A DNA stretch of 20,332 nucleotides, from positions 1 through 20,332 of the forward strand of contig JAEYNZ010000119.1 of NCBI GenBank assembly GCA_023412195.1. Reading direction: 5' to 3'. The notes beneath the pieces are model-generated. The model searched no databases. It was not told the origin of the DNA and saw only the letters and a list, made by a program, of their open reading frames with translations. The DNA is from Bacteroidota bacterium. Lineage in GTDB: Bacteria > Bacteroidota > Bacteroidia > Bacteroidales > Prolixibacteraceae. The position numbers and the translations under genes are program-made. This document shows, one piece after another, positions 14,953-20,332 of the stretch (positions within the stretch are counted from its first letter, which is position 1; each line of letters opens with the position of its first letter).

Positions 14953-16212
14953 TTAAGCTAATACATCTTTCATGGCAGCGAAACGTGCAGGATTTGAAAG
15001 TCCAAGGTCCATAAACTGGTTTGTTGCCAGTTCAATTTCGCCAAAAGCTTTCCGGCTGTACGGATCCACGATTAAATCCAGGCCTCCCCACTGGCCAATA
15101 ATCAAATGTTCCCAGGCTCCAAAGATGAGAGCAGAACAAATACCTGTTGAACTACCTTTGTCAAGGTCTGCGGGCACTGCATTTGTGTCAAAACATGGAT
15201 ATCCGTTCAAGGTGTTATTTTCCATAATATAGCCTTCGGCCTGTGCCTTTACGATAGTTTTTAATTGGCCTATGACTTTTGAATTTGTGAGGTAACCCAT
15301 CTTCATCCCGTGCCCATTGGCAGCCGAAACGGCACTTTCGAGTGCAACGACATTGGCCCAACTGGGAGCCAGACCATTTGTTCCACCAGCTACTGCCCCG
15401 ATACCCGAAGTATTGAGTATGCCGGTAGGTTCTGCGCCATCGCCTGAACCATTGATTGCTGCGGCCTCGAGGGCCTGGGCGATTGAATCAGCAAGTTCGT
15501 TAACAATGATCCTTTCCACGTCTTCAGAGGTTGAATATATGAGTTCTTTACTGATTGCGCCCAAAGATCCTAAACGTTTGGGCGTTAAGGTTCCACGGTC
15601 TGCAAATGCAGCCTTAGTTTTTTGAATTTCGACTCCTTCGGCGGCCCAGGCTGCGGTAAAAGTTCCACCACCTACAAGCGGTAAAGGTCCCTGTAATCCG
15701 GTTAAAAATGTGGCACCCAGTTTAAGGAGCGTTAATCTATCGCGTAGGGCCGAATAAAATTTAACACCACCTGATCCAACCAAATAACCACCATCCCCGG
15801 GAGTTGTAAAATTCTGACCGCTGGATGCTCTGTTTAACACTATGGATGGTATTCCGAATCCGCGAAGACTTTGCGAGATAGATGACATTTCACGGCGGGC
15901 CTCCTGGTTCATTTCTTCTTCAATGCCGCCCCTATCAATTCCCAAAGCCACACGAATGGCGCGGGTAAAGCTGTAACGGTTGAGGTCTTTTTCAGTATTA
16001 CTGATTTTAACGCCGCTTCTAATGGCCCTTTCAATGGCTTCTTTTTCGGCTTTTTCGGCAGCCAAAATTTGTCCGCTTAATTCATGAATTTTTGTGGACA
16101 ATTCGTTTTCTTTTGTTTCAATCTCCCGGCTTTCCAGTCCGGAGGTTGGCAAATCCTTCAATTCACCCATAAGGGCGTAGCGAGTTTGTTTTAATGAGTC
16201 TGAATTTTTCAT
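14953..16212 (-). CDS. HK97-type major capsid protein
   Basis: Structural protein of the icosahedral head. The N-terminal part (about 1-100) is a charged coiled coil (ENELSTKIHELSGQILAAEKAEKEAIERAI), the delta-domain scaffold normally removed by the prohead protease. The shell domain follows, with TPGDGGYLVG (about 136-145), AAWAAEGVEIQKTKAAF and the family motif INGSGDGAEPTGILN, ending in a typical FAAMKDVLA. At 419 aa it is full length for a protein with a fused scaffold. It begins 2 nt after the protease stop. The cleavage point is not obvious; somewhere in residues about 100-130 is likely. Confidence 0.95.
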   Translation of the reverse strand: MKNSDSLKQTRYALMGELKDLPTSGLESREIETKENELSTKIHELSGQILAAEKAEKEAIERAIRSGVKISNTEKDLNRYSFTRAIRVALGIDRGGIEEEMNQEARREMSSISQSLRGFGIPSIVLNRASSGQNFTTPGDGGYLVGSGGVKFYSALRDRLTLLKLGATFLTGLQGPLPLVGGGTFTAAWAAEGVEIQKTKAAFADRGTLTPKRLGSLGAISKELIYSTSEDVERIIVNELADSIAQALEAAAINGSGDGAEPTGILNTSGIGAVAGGTNGLAPSWANVVALESAVSAANGHGMKMGYLTNSKVIGQLKTIVKAQAEGYIMENNTLNGYPCFDTNAVPADLDKGSSTGICSALIFGAWEHLIIGQWGGLDLIVDPYSRKAFGEIELATNQFMDLGLSNPARFAAMKDVLA

Positions 16213-16214
16213 TT

Positions 16215-16715
16215 TTACAAATAATTTAAAATATTATTATATCTTTTTCTGGTTTCACTTATTGAGCGTTTTACGGCGTTCGGGTTTGAGGGCACATTTA
16301 CGATTGAAAATTCTATCAACTCCATTTCATCGTAAACTATAACATCGTTTTCCCGGTGGGATTTTTTAGGAATAAAGCCAACTGATACAGCCTTAAGGGT
16401 TCCGGCCTTTACCTTTTTGAATATCTTTTCAGCCAGGGGGTTTACATCTTCGGTTTCAAAGGTTGCAATACCAATAAGCTTATCATTTTCAACATAAGCA
16501 CGAGCGGCACCAAGAATGTAATCTGGATCTGTTGCGCCTCCCACGTTGTGTTGATACCCGAATATGCCGTTTTTCTCGAATCTGCTTAAATCCCATCCCC
16601 CAGGGTTAAGAATAGAGCCATGCGAATCAACGGAGCCGTCTGAGATAATAAACTCCATCGTCCGGTCTTCAATTTTACGGATATGATTCGTTGTAATAAT
16701 CTGTCGGTTTTGCAT
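16215..16715 (-). CDS. HK97-family prohead protease (peptidase U35)
   Basis: Serine protease of the herpesvirus-assemblin-like fold that matures phage proheads by removing the capsid delta domain. At 166 aa it is slightly short but complete. The active site is visible as GYQHN (H56) and KAVSVGF (S111), with the downstream motif ELIEFSIVNVPSNPNA (133-147) that is near-invariant in the family. It is the first gene after the 370-bp gene-free region and is immediately followed by the capsid gene. In complete phages a portal gene usually precedes it; none is here. Confidence 0.94.
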   Translation of the reverse strand: MQNRQIITTNHIRKIEDRTMEFIISDGSVDSHGSILNPGGWDLSRFEKNGIFGYQHNVGGATDPDYILGAARAYVENDKLIGIATFETEDVNPLAEKIFKKVKAGTLKAVSVGFIPKKSHRENDVIVYDEMELIEFSIVNVPSNPNAVKRSISETRKRYNNILNYL

Positions 16716-17085
16716 ATCTTTTTTTTTTCTTCTACAAAGGTTGGGGGATTTGTTTAAAATCTACTGGAAAAAATTTCCATTTGTGTAAAACTTCAGAAAG
16801 TAATTTAATACCCCCCCTTCCAATTTTGCACGAGGCAGAATTTTGTTGTGGTGTGGTCTTGAAACTTTTCGCAAAAGAGATTATACCCCCCTATCCCCCC
16901 TGCGTATATTTTTCTGAACGTGAATATTTTATGATCTTTTGCCGCGCGAAAATTTTTATAGGTAGATGTATGGTTATGGGGGTTCATGGCCTAACTTTTA
17001 TCTAAATTCTTTATGTTTATATTTTAAGTTGGAAAATAACCATTGAATTTTATTTTATTAAAATCGAACCATTTTCAAGCGTTTT
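16716..17085. other. Gene-free region with G/C tracts upstream of the capsid operon
   Basis: No convincing gene. The plus strand has C7 at 16811-16817, C6 at 16886-16891 and C6 at 16895-16900, flanked by G5 at 16743-16747 and 16978-16982, so outer G-runs could pair with inner C-runs. A short inverted repeat TGGAAA-AAA-TTTCCA lies at 16765-16779. It occupies the place where a phage would carry terminase and portal genes, and could hold a promoter or a packaging site; neither is proven. Confidence 0.5.
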
Positions 17086-17343
17086 TTATGGTTTTCTGAA
17101 TATATCTTTACGGTGGGCGGTCAGATATTTCCTGAATGAATCATAACTACTAAAATCCATGTTTCTCCCAAATATACGTATATGGGCGTTTTCAATCTCC
17201 TCATAAACCTGCTCATGGGTTATTGAATGTTGGTATTTTGCCATGAGTGATATTTGTTCTGTAAATAGCCTGGCAATACTCATTTTAGAGGGCAGTAACT
17301 CAACAAAATCATTCTTATTGATTGACATCATCTTTCCAAGCAT
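17086..17343 (-). CDS. Unknown protein downstream of the replication gene (85 aa)
   Basis: Family not recognised. It is a mostly helical, charged protein without a signal peptide; SYDSFRKYLTAHRKDIF near the C-terminus resembles a helical DNA-associated segment, but no motif is decisive. The longest start overlaps the end of the replication gene by 29 nt. Starts at residues 5 or 6 (MMSINKND) would reduce the overlap to 14-17 nt and follow a GGAAAG sequence. Translational coupling to the replication gene suggests a replication accessory or regulator. Confidence 0.65.
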   Translation of the reverse strand: MLGKMMSINKNDFVELLPSKMSIARLFTEQISLMAKYQHSITHEQVYEEIENAHIRIFGRNMDFSSYDSFRKYLTAHRKDIFRKP

Positions 17344-18139
17344 CTTTAAATATATCTTTTTTCATTTCATCAGTTATTAATCCAACTAATGCATAGTTTG
17401 GTTTCATAATACCACCAGGGGTTCCGTTTAGTTTTGATTTCTCGGCGATCCAGTTCCGCGCGTTCCATCCCCCATTAAGATACCTTTCATCAATACTTCC
17501 CAGGTACCCGGCAAAAGAATGTTTAATCTCGCTGCTCTTTTCCTTGTACTTTTTATAGGCGGCAAATTGCTCAATGAAAAAATCGAGGCGTTTATCAGTT
17601 TCCAGAATCCGAAGAAATGTATAAGCTTGTTTCATCTTATCAGGATTCCTCATTTCTGTGAATCCAAAATATTCCATCAATTCTTTCACTTGTGTTAAAA
17701 TTTTTTCCCCCACACCCCCTTTAAGAATTTCAATATCATTTTCATTTTCATTTTCATTTTCCATATGACCTATCATATGTGAGGTCATATGACCACTTAT
17801 ATGTGTATTGGATTTTTCATTTTTTTTAGTATGTTGATTAATCCCCTTCACATTGTTTTTGCGGCTTTCAGAATAAATTTGCCTTTTAAATTTTTCCTCT
17901 TCTAAACGCTTATTGTAATAAAGTCCATTTTCATCCTGAATGAATTTGACCTTTAACGTGTCCCAAAGTTGACCACTATTATGACCTAACACATGACCTA
18001 TCATATGTGAGGTCATATGACCTCTGTTAAACTGAAGCATTAATAATTCTATATATGCCCCTTTTTCCTCAAAGGTCATTCCCAGGGTTCCCCCTATCCA
18101 ATCGTTTGCATAAAATAAAAATGCCGGATCCTTTGCCAT
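17315..18139 (-). CDS. DUF1376-type phage replication protein with intragenic iterons
   Basis: The N-terminal 100 residues match the DUF1376/replisome-organiser style of Bacteroidota phages: MAKDPAFLFYANDWIGGT (1-18), MTFEEKGAYIELLMLQFNRG (21-40), GQLWDTLKVKFIQDENGLYYNKRLEEE (56-82), then SESRKNN. The linker (about 100-140) contains GHMTSHMIGHM and an (EN) repeat, and the C-terminal part (about 145-274) is helical with an AGYLGSI motif typical of such proteins. I chose the start at 18139 because family members begin MAKDPAF; a longer start at 18154 would overlap the preceding stop. It is likely to bind the element origin and recruit host replication proteins. Two clusters of 12-bp DNA repeats inside the gene suggest it also contains the origin, as lambda O does. 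Confidence 0.82.
   Translation of the reverse strand: MAKDPAFLFYANDWIGGTLGMTFEEKGAYIELLMLQFNRGHMTSHMIGHVLGHNSGQLWDTLKVKFIQDENGLYYNKRLEEEKFKRQIYSESRKNNVKGINQHTKKNEKSNTHISGHMTSHMIGHMENENENENDIEILKGGVGEKILTQVKELMEYFGFTEMRNPDKMKQAYTFLRILETDKRLDFFIEQFAAYKKYKEKSSEIKHSFAGYLGSIDERYLNGGWNARNWIAEKSKLNGTPGGIMKPNYALVGLITDEMKKDIFKDAWKDDVNQ
17738..17806 (-). repeat. Iteron-like cluster 2 plus CATTTT hexamer repeat
   Basis: Four 12-bp units at 17795-17806, 17783-17794, 17771-17782 and 17759-17770 (minus strand ACACATATAAGT, GGTCATATGACC, TCACATATGATA, GGTCATATGGAA), followed by about four copies of an AT-rich hexamer (plus strand CATTTT) at about 17738-17761. GGTCATATGACC is a perfect palindrome. The segment 17765-17794 is identical over 30 bp to 17993-18022. 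Confidence 0.8.
17963..18022 (-). repeat. Iteron-like cluster 1
   Basis: Five contiguous 12-bp units on the minus strand starting at 18022, 18010, 17998, 17986 and 17974. Four begin GGTCA and one TCACA; they encode GHMT-SHMI-GHVL-GHNS-GQLW. It shares an exact 30-bp block with cluster 2, 228 bp (76 codons) away, so the frame is kept. Confidence 0.8.
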
Positions 18140-18143
18140 AACT

Positions 18144-18302
18144 TTAAGATTCAAATTGTTTGTTCATCAGAAAAGAATATTTTTTAGCATCCTGAAAACT
18201 TCCCGAAAAGGTTACAGGGCGTTCATCAGTTTTCTTTACTGGACTTATGAAAAACCCTTTTTTCATGTCCAAGCTTACGGTTACGGTTTTATTTTTTCCC
18301 AT
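18144..18302 (-). CDS. Small ORF coupled to the replication gene (52 aa)
   Basis: A short gene hidden between the HTH and replication genes. The ATG at 18302-18300 overlaps the end of the HTH gene in another frame by 14 nt, and the TAA at 18146-18144 is 4 nt before the replication gene start at 18139. The product begins MGKNKTVTVSLDMKKGFF and ends KKYSFLMNKQFES; it is basic, with no signal peptide. Family not recognised. The tight fit between its two neighbours (overlap on one side, 4-nt gap on the other) fills an otherwise unexplained gap and is what supports it. Confidence 0.6.
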   Translation of the reverse strand: MGKNKTVTVSLDMKKGFFISPVKKTDERPVTFSGSFQDAKKYSFLMNKQFES

Positions 18303-18468
18303 TTTTCAGAGTATTAAGACAACTTTGAATGTCCCATTTTTTATTTCTTCCGATCTTAACAGGCGAGATAATTCCAGCATCCTGGAACCTTTGAATGGTG
18401 TTGTAGCTTTTTACATCCAGGATTCTCATTAATTCGGTGGTAGATACCAATCGCGTTTTATTTTCCAT
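18289..18468 (-). CDS. AlpA/excisionase-like helix-turn-helix protein
   Basis: A 59-aa DNA-binding protein with a MerR/excisionase-type winged helix: STTELMRILDVKSYNTIQRF forms the helix-turn-helix (about 9-28) and AGIISPVKIGRNKKWD the wing (about 31-46). The start at 18468 (MENKTRLVS) is preferred; extending to 18531 adds 21 residues that run across the operator and promoter. It follows the integrase, separated by a terminator, and heads the replication operon. It could be the excisionase (directionality factor), the operon regulator, or both. A 19-bp palindrome lies just upstream. Confidence 0.82.
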   Translation of the reverse strand: MENKTRLVSTTELMRILDVKSYNTIQRFQDAGIISPVKIGRNKKWDIQSCLNTLKNGKK

Positions 18469-18492
18469 GTATTTAATATTAATTATTACACC

Positions 18493-18523
18493 CAAAATAA
18501 ATTCAATTTGATTCCCCCGGCAA
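18493..18523 (-). promoter_or_regulatory. Putative promoter of the HTH-replication operon
   Basis: On the minus strand TTG at 18523-18521 is separated by 20 nt from TTATTTTG at 18500-18493 (one mismatch to TAnnTTTG), the Bacteroidota -33/-7 spacing. The -33 end overlaps the palindrome. Confidence 0.5.
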
Positions 18524-18540
18524 TACAACATTGTTGTATT
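18522..18540. promoter_or_regulatory. Perfect 19-bp palindromic operator
   Basis: AATACAACA-T-TGTTGTATT is a perfect 9-bp inverted repeat with one central base. It lies over the -33 region of the promoter above, 54 nt before the HTH start, so a repressor bound here would block the operon. Confidence 0.7.
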
Positions 18541-18553
18541 TCTTTAACGATTC

Positions 18554-18595
18554 AAAAAAAAATCACCTTACTATTTTTCAGAAATATTAAGGTGA
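18554..18595 (-). terminator. Intrinsic terminator after the integrase
   Basis: On the minus strand TCACCTTA (18595-18588) pairs with TAAGGTGA (18570-18563), with a further 4-bp helix inside the loop, followed by nine Ts (18562-18554). It separates the integrase transcript from the HTH operon. Confidence 0.88.
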
Positions 18596-18680
18596 AATGA
18601 ATTTTATGTTTTACAGGAATGTATCTACTTTGAAATATTCCATTTTTACCCCTGTTAATAACTTATTGGGGGTTGGAGTA

Positions 18681-19952
18681 TTAACCAGCAAAAAAAGGAT
18701 GATCTGCCAACATTTCGGCATTTTCTTCAAGGGATATCTTTATGTATTTCATAAATGATTTTTCCGTAGTATGTCCTGTAATTTTCATGATCGAAATAGC
18801 AGGAATACCAGCTTTGTACATATTGGTTGCTGCTGAACGGCGGGCCGTATGAGTGGAAACAAGCTGATATTTTGGCAACGTGCTTTTTATTGATCTCCCG
18901 GCATGTGTTCGGGTAACTGTTACCGGCGTATTTATTTCAGCCAACTGGCAGACTTCTTTAATATGGTCATTGATTTTTTGTTCACTAATTCGCTGGTTTA
19001 TTTTGAACCCATTTCCAATTATTTCTCTAATTACAGGGTGAATTGGTATAACTACCGGTTTTAATGTTTTCTGTGTAGTAACTTTTATAAAATTTCCGGA
19101 AAAATCAGTTTCAACCAAATTATTGAAATCAGAAACACGCAATCCGGTAAATGCACCAATCAGAAAACGGGAACGGGCGTTTTCTAAACCTTTAATTTTT
19201 CGCGCTAAATTTTGAGTTCTAATTTTAGGGTAAATTTTTACCACACTTTCAGGCGTAATATTTAAACGGTGAATTTTCAGTAACTCATCAGTTCTTAAGT
19301 AAATGGTTTCTGCTGGTTCTGCCTCAATTATAAATTGGCTATGTTTGTGTGCATTGGTTATATGGTGGCCGCTTTCGTTAGCATGTGTCAATACCTTTTT
19401 GAAAACTTTTACAACACTACCGAAATAGTTTTTTGAATATGGCCGTTCTGTTTTGGGATTAATAAGTGAATAGAACCAGGTGCGAAAATGGTTATAAAAA
19501 TTATAATCTATATCTTGTAAATAAACTATCTTTTTGTAATTCTTTTCATATTCTGCAACTTTATTGATAGTGGTGATATATTTTTTTTGAGTCTCATATT
19601 TATATCCCCTGGTTTTAATATAGGCTTCAATATATGCCCTCAGTTGAATTTTTTCGCCTGTTACGCCCTCTTCCTTATCTTTTACCCTTTGGCGAAATTC
19701 TGACGGCGTTGGGGCCTGTTTAAAACGATAAAACTTTACTATATCGTTTATGTGTTCGCTTAATTCTTCCAGCTTTTTATTTATGTCCTTTCCATCAGGA
19801 TATAATTTAGAATATTTGGCTCGGTGTGAATCGCTGATCCAAAATTTTGATTCAACACTTATCCCGGTGGCATATTTAAATTTTTTACCAGAAATTGATA
19901 CAATAGCCTCAATGGCTGAAACGGTTTTTTTTGCATCTTTAATGTAGAACAT
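18681..19952 (-). CDS. Tyrosine recombinase/integrase
   Basis: Catalyses site-specific integration and excision at tRNA-Leu. At 423 aa it is the usual size for Bacteroidota integrases. The arm-binding domain is N-terminal (about 1-85; KKFKYATGISVESKFW), then the SAM-like core-binding domain (about 102-205), then the catalytic domain. All active-site residues are present: R272 (TGLRVSD), K295 (TQKTLKP), H368 and R371 (HTARR), H394 (ITGHTTEKS) and the nucleophile Y403 (MKYIKIS). It lies next to attR and reads away from it. A perfect -7 box is at 19979-19986, and an arm-type site covers the expected -33 position, which suggests the integrase may repress its own promoter. Confidence 0.96.
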   Translation of the reverse strand: MFYIKDAKKTVSAIEAIVSISGKKFKYATGISVESKFWISDSHRAKYSKLYPDGKDINKKLEELSEHINDIVKFYRFKQAPTPSEFRQRVKDKEEGVTGEKIQLRAYIEAYIKTRGYKYETQKKYITTINKVAEYEKNYKKIVYLQDIDYNFYNHFRTWFYSLINPKTERPYSKNYFGSVVKVFKKVLTHANESGHHITNAHKHSQFIIEAEPAETIYLRTDELLKIHRLNITPESVVKIYPKIRTQNLARKIKGLENARSRFLIGAFTGLRVSDFNNLVETDFSGNFIKVTTQKTLKPVVIPIHPVIREIIGNGFKINQRISEQKINDHIKEVCQLAEINTPVTVTRTHAGRSIKSTLPKYQLVSTHTARRSAATNMYKAGIPAISIMKITGHTTEKSFMKYIKISLEENAEMLADHPFFAG

Positions 19953-19978
19953 ACCTTTACCTTTAAAATTCAGTATTT

Positions 19979-19986
19979 CAAATATA
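19979..19986 (-). promoter_or_regulatory. -7 element of the integrase
   Basis: On the minus strand this reads TATATTTG, an exact TAnnTTTG match, 26 nt before the integrase ATG. Confidence 0.55.
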
Positions 19987-19992
19987 ATATTA

Positions 19993-20012
19993 GGGAACGA
20001 ATTAGGGAACTT
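19993..20012 (+). promoter_or_regulatory. Putative integrase arm-type site (attR side)
   Basis: GGGAACGAATTAGGGAACTT, 18 of 20 identical and in the same orientation as 11679-11698. It lies about 100 bp from the attR core and over the -33 region of the integrase promoter. Confidence 0.6.
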
Positions 20013-20114
20013 TTTACTTAAAAATATTCAAAATATACAAAACTGAATTTATAAAAACCTTGCTACAAGGGCAATAAAACCTAATAAACTCCAATTTCTT
20101 TTTGTTATTGTGTC

Positions 20115-20131
20115 GTCCTGTTCTGGGCACT
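20115..20131 (+). repeat. attR core
   Basis: The second copy of the 17-bp core. To its right is host DNA carrying the displaced tRNA-Leu terminator. Only the 3' scrap of the tRNA is present, so this copy is not a functional tRNA. Confidence 0.93.
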
Positions 20132-20137
20132 TTAAAC

Positions 20138-20167
20138 AAAAAGCACTTAATGAATTAAGTGCTTTTT
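20138..20167 (+). terminator. Original host terminator of tRNA-Leu
   Basis: A perfect 13-bp stem (20138-20150 with 20155-20167), TGAA loop, ending in a T-run. It begins 7 nt after attR, the place where the tRNA-Leu terminator would be if the element were excised. Confidence 0.9.
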
Positions 20168-20241
20168 GTTTTGCTCAAAATACATGAATTTCATTTCCAC
20201 TATTCCGGATCACTTCACTTTTCAGGTGGAGTAAAATTATT

Positions 20242-20332
20242 TCAAGCATAAATTTTCATTAATCTAAACAGGAAGAATGTAGTATCGCACACTCCTCTTA
20301 AAGCAGCTCTGAAAGCTTTTATTTTGGCATTG
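20242..20332 (-). CDS. C-terminal fragment of an ISL3-like (ISAon1-type) transposase, runs off the window
   Basis: Only the last 29 codons and a TGA stop (20244-20242) are inside the window. The peptide, with NAKIKAFRAALRG and ending FFLFRLMKIYA, resembles the C-terminus of Bacteroidota ISL3/ISAon1-family DDE transposases as I remember them. The rest lies beyond the right edge. A possible terminal inverted repeat of the IS could lie near 20208-20229 (GGATCACTTCACTTTTCAGG), but the partner end is outside the window. Confidence 0.65.
   Translation of the reverse strand, partial: NAKIKAFRAALRGVCDTTFFLFRLMKIYA

Larger units (their letters stand above)
11615..20131. mobile_element. 8.5-kb integrated phage-like element in tRNA-Leu
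   Basis: Identical 17-bp cores at 11615-11631 and 20115-20131 bound the unit. It contains a tyrosine integrase, HTH regulator, replication gene with intragenic iterons, prohead protease, HK97-type capsid, two small unknown genes, a tape-measure protein and a short accessory gene, all on the minus strand. Terminase, portal, connectors, tail tube, baseplate, holin and endolysin are not present. Intact genes plus intact ends favour a compact element (satellite) over random decay, but a cleanly deleted prophage is not excluded. Confidence 0.88.

Noticed and set aside
16805..16987. 60-codon minus-strand ORF (MNPHNHTSTYK...) upstream of the protease
   Set aside because: It translates the G-tracts as glycine pairs, matches no family and has no coupling with neighbours. 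I keep the region as non-coding with low certainty.
18469..18531. Longer start for the HTH gene
   Set aside because: The extra 21 residues translate the promoter and palindrome; family members start near MENK.

Overview
The window looks like a Bacteroidota chromosome, probably order Bacteroidales or Marinilabiliales (family-level inference only). The reasons are the LptD, amidase, MlaD-type and DnaA sequence styles, promoter -7 elements of the form TAnnTTTG (for example 9791-9798 and 11501-11508), AT-rich intergenic DNA, and the Bacteroidota-type tyrosine integrase.

Left part (1-11631): ordinary chromosomal genes. An outer-membrane LPS-assembly protein (lptD) and a RidA enamine deaminase are read leftwards. 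From a divergent promoter region an N-acetylmuramoyl-L-alanine amidase and an MCE/MlaD-type lipid-transport protein are read rightwards; both end in what looks like the same SPOR-like module. Then come dnaA with a clear terminator, an EamA-type transporter overlapping a YigZ/IMPACT gene by one base, a candidate structured RNA or attenuator, pyrB-pyrI (aspartate carbamoyltransferase, both chains), and tRNA-Leu(CAG). The first 760 bases hold no convincing gene but contain an 11-bp minisatellite and a long imperfect hairpin.

Right part (11615-20131): a sharply bounded integrated element. A 17-bp core (GTCCTGTTCTGGGCACT) occurs in the 3' end of tRNA-Leu and again at 20115-20131, so the unit is 8,500 bp. 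All its genes point left: tyrosine integrase, AlpA/excisionase-like HTH regulator, a previously unlisted 52-aa ORF, a DUF1376-type replication protein carrying iteron-like 12-bp repeats inside its own gene, an 85-aa protein, a gene-free GC-tract region, HK97-type prohead protease, HK97-type major capsid, two small unknown proteins, a tail tape-measure protein, and a small accessory protein at the attL end. No terminase, portal, head-tail connector, tail tube or lysis gene is seen. This fits either a capsid-encoding phage satellite that borrows packaging and tail parts from a helper, or a neatly trimmed prophage. It is the most interesting object here.

Right edge (20132-20332): the host terminator displaced by the element, then the C-terminal end of an ISL3-like transposase running out of the window.
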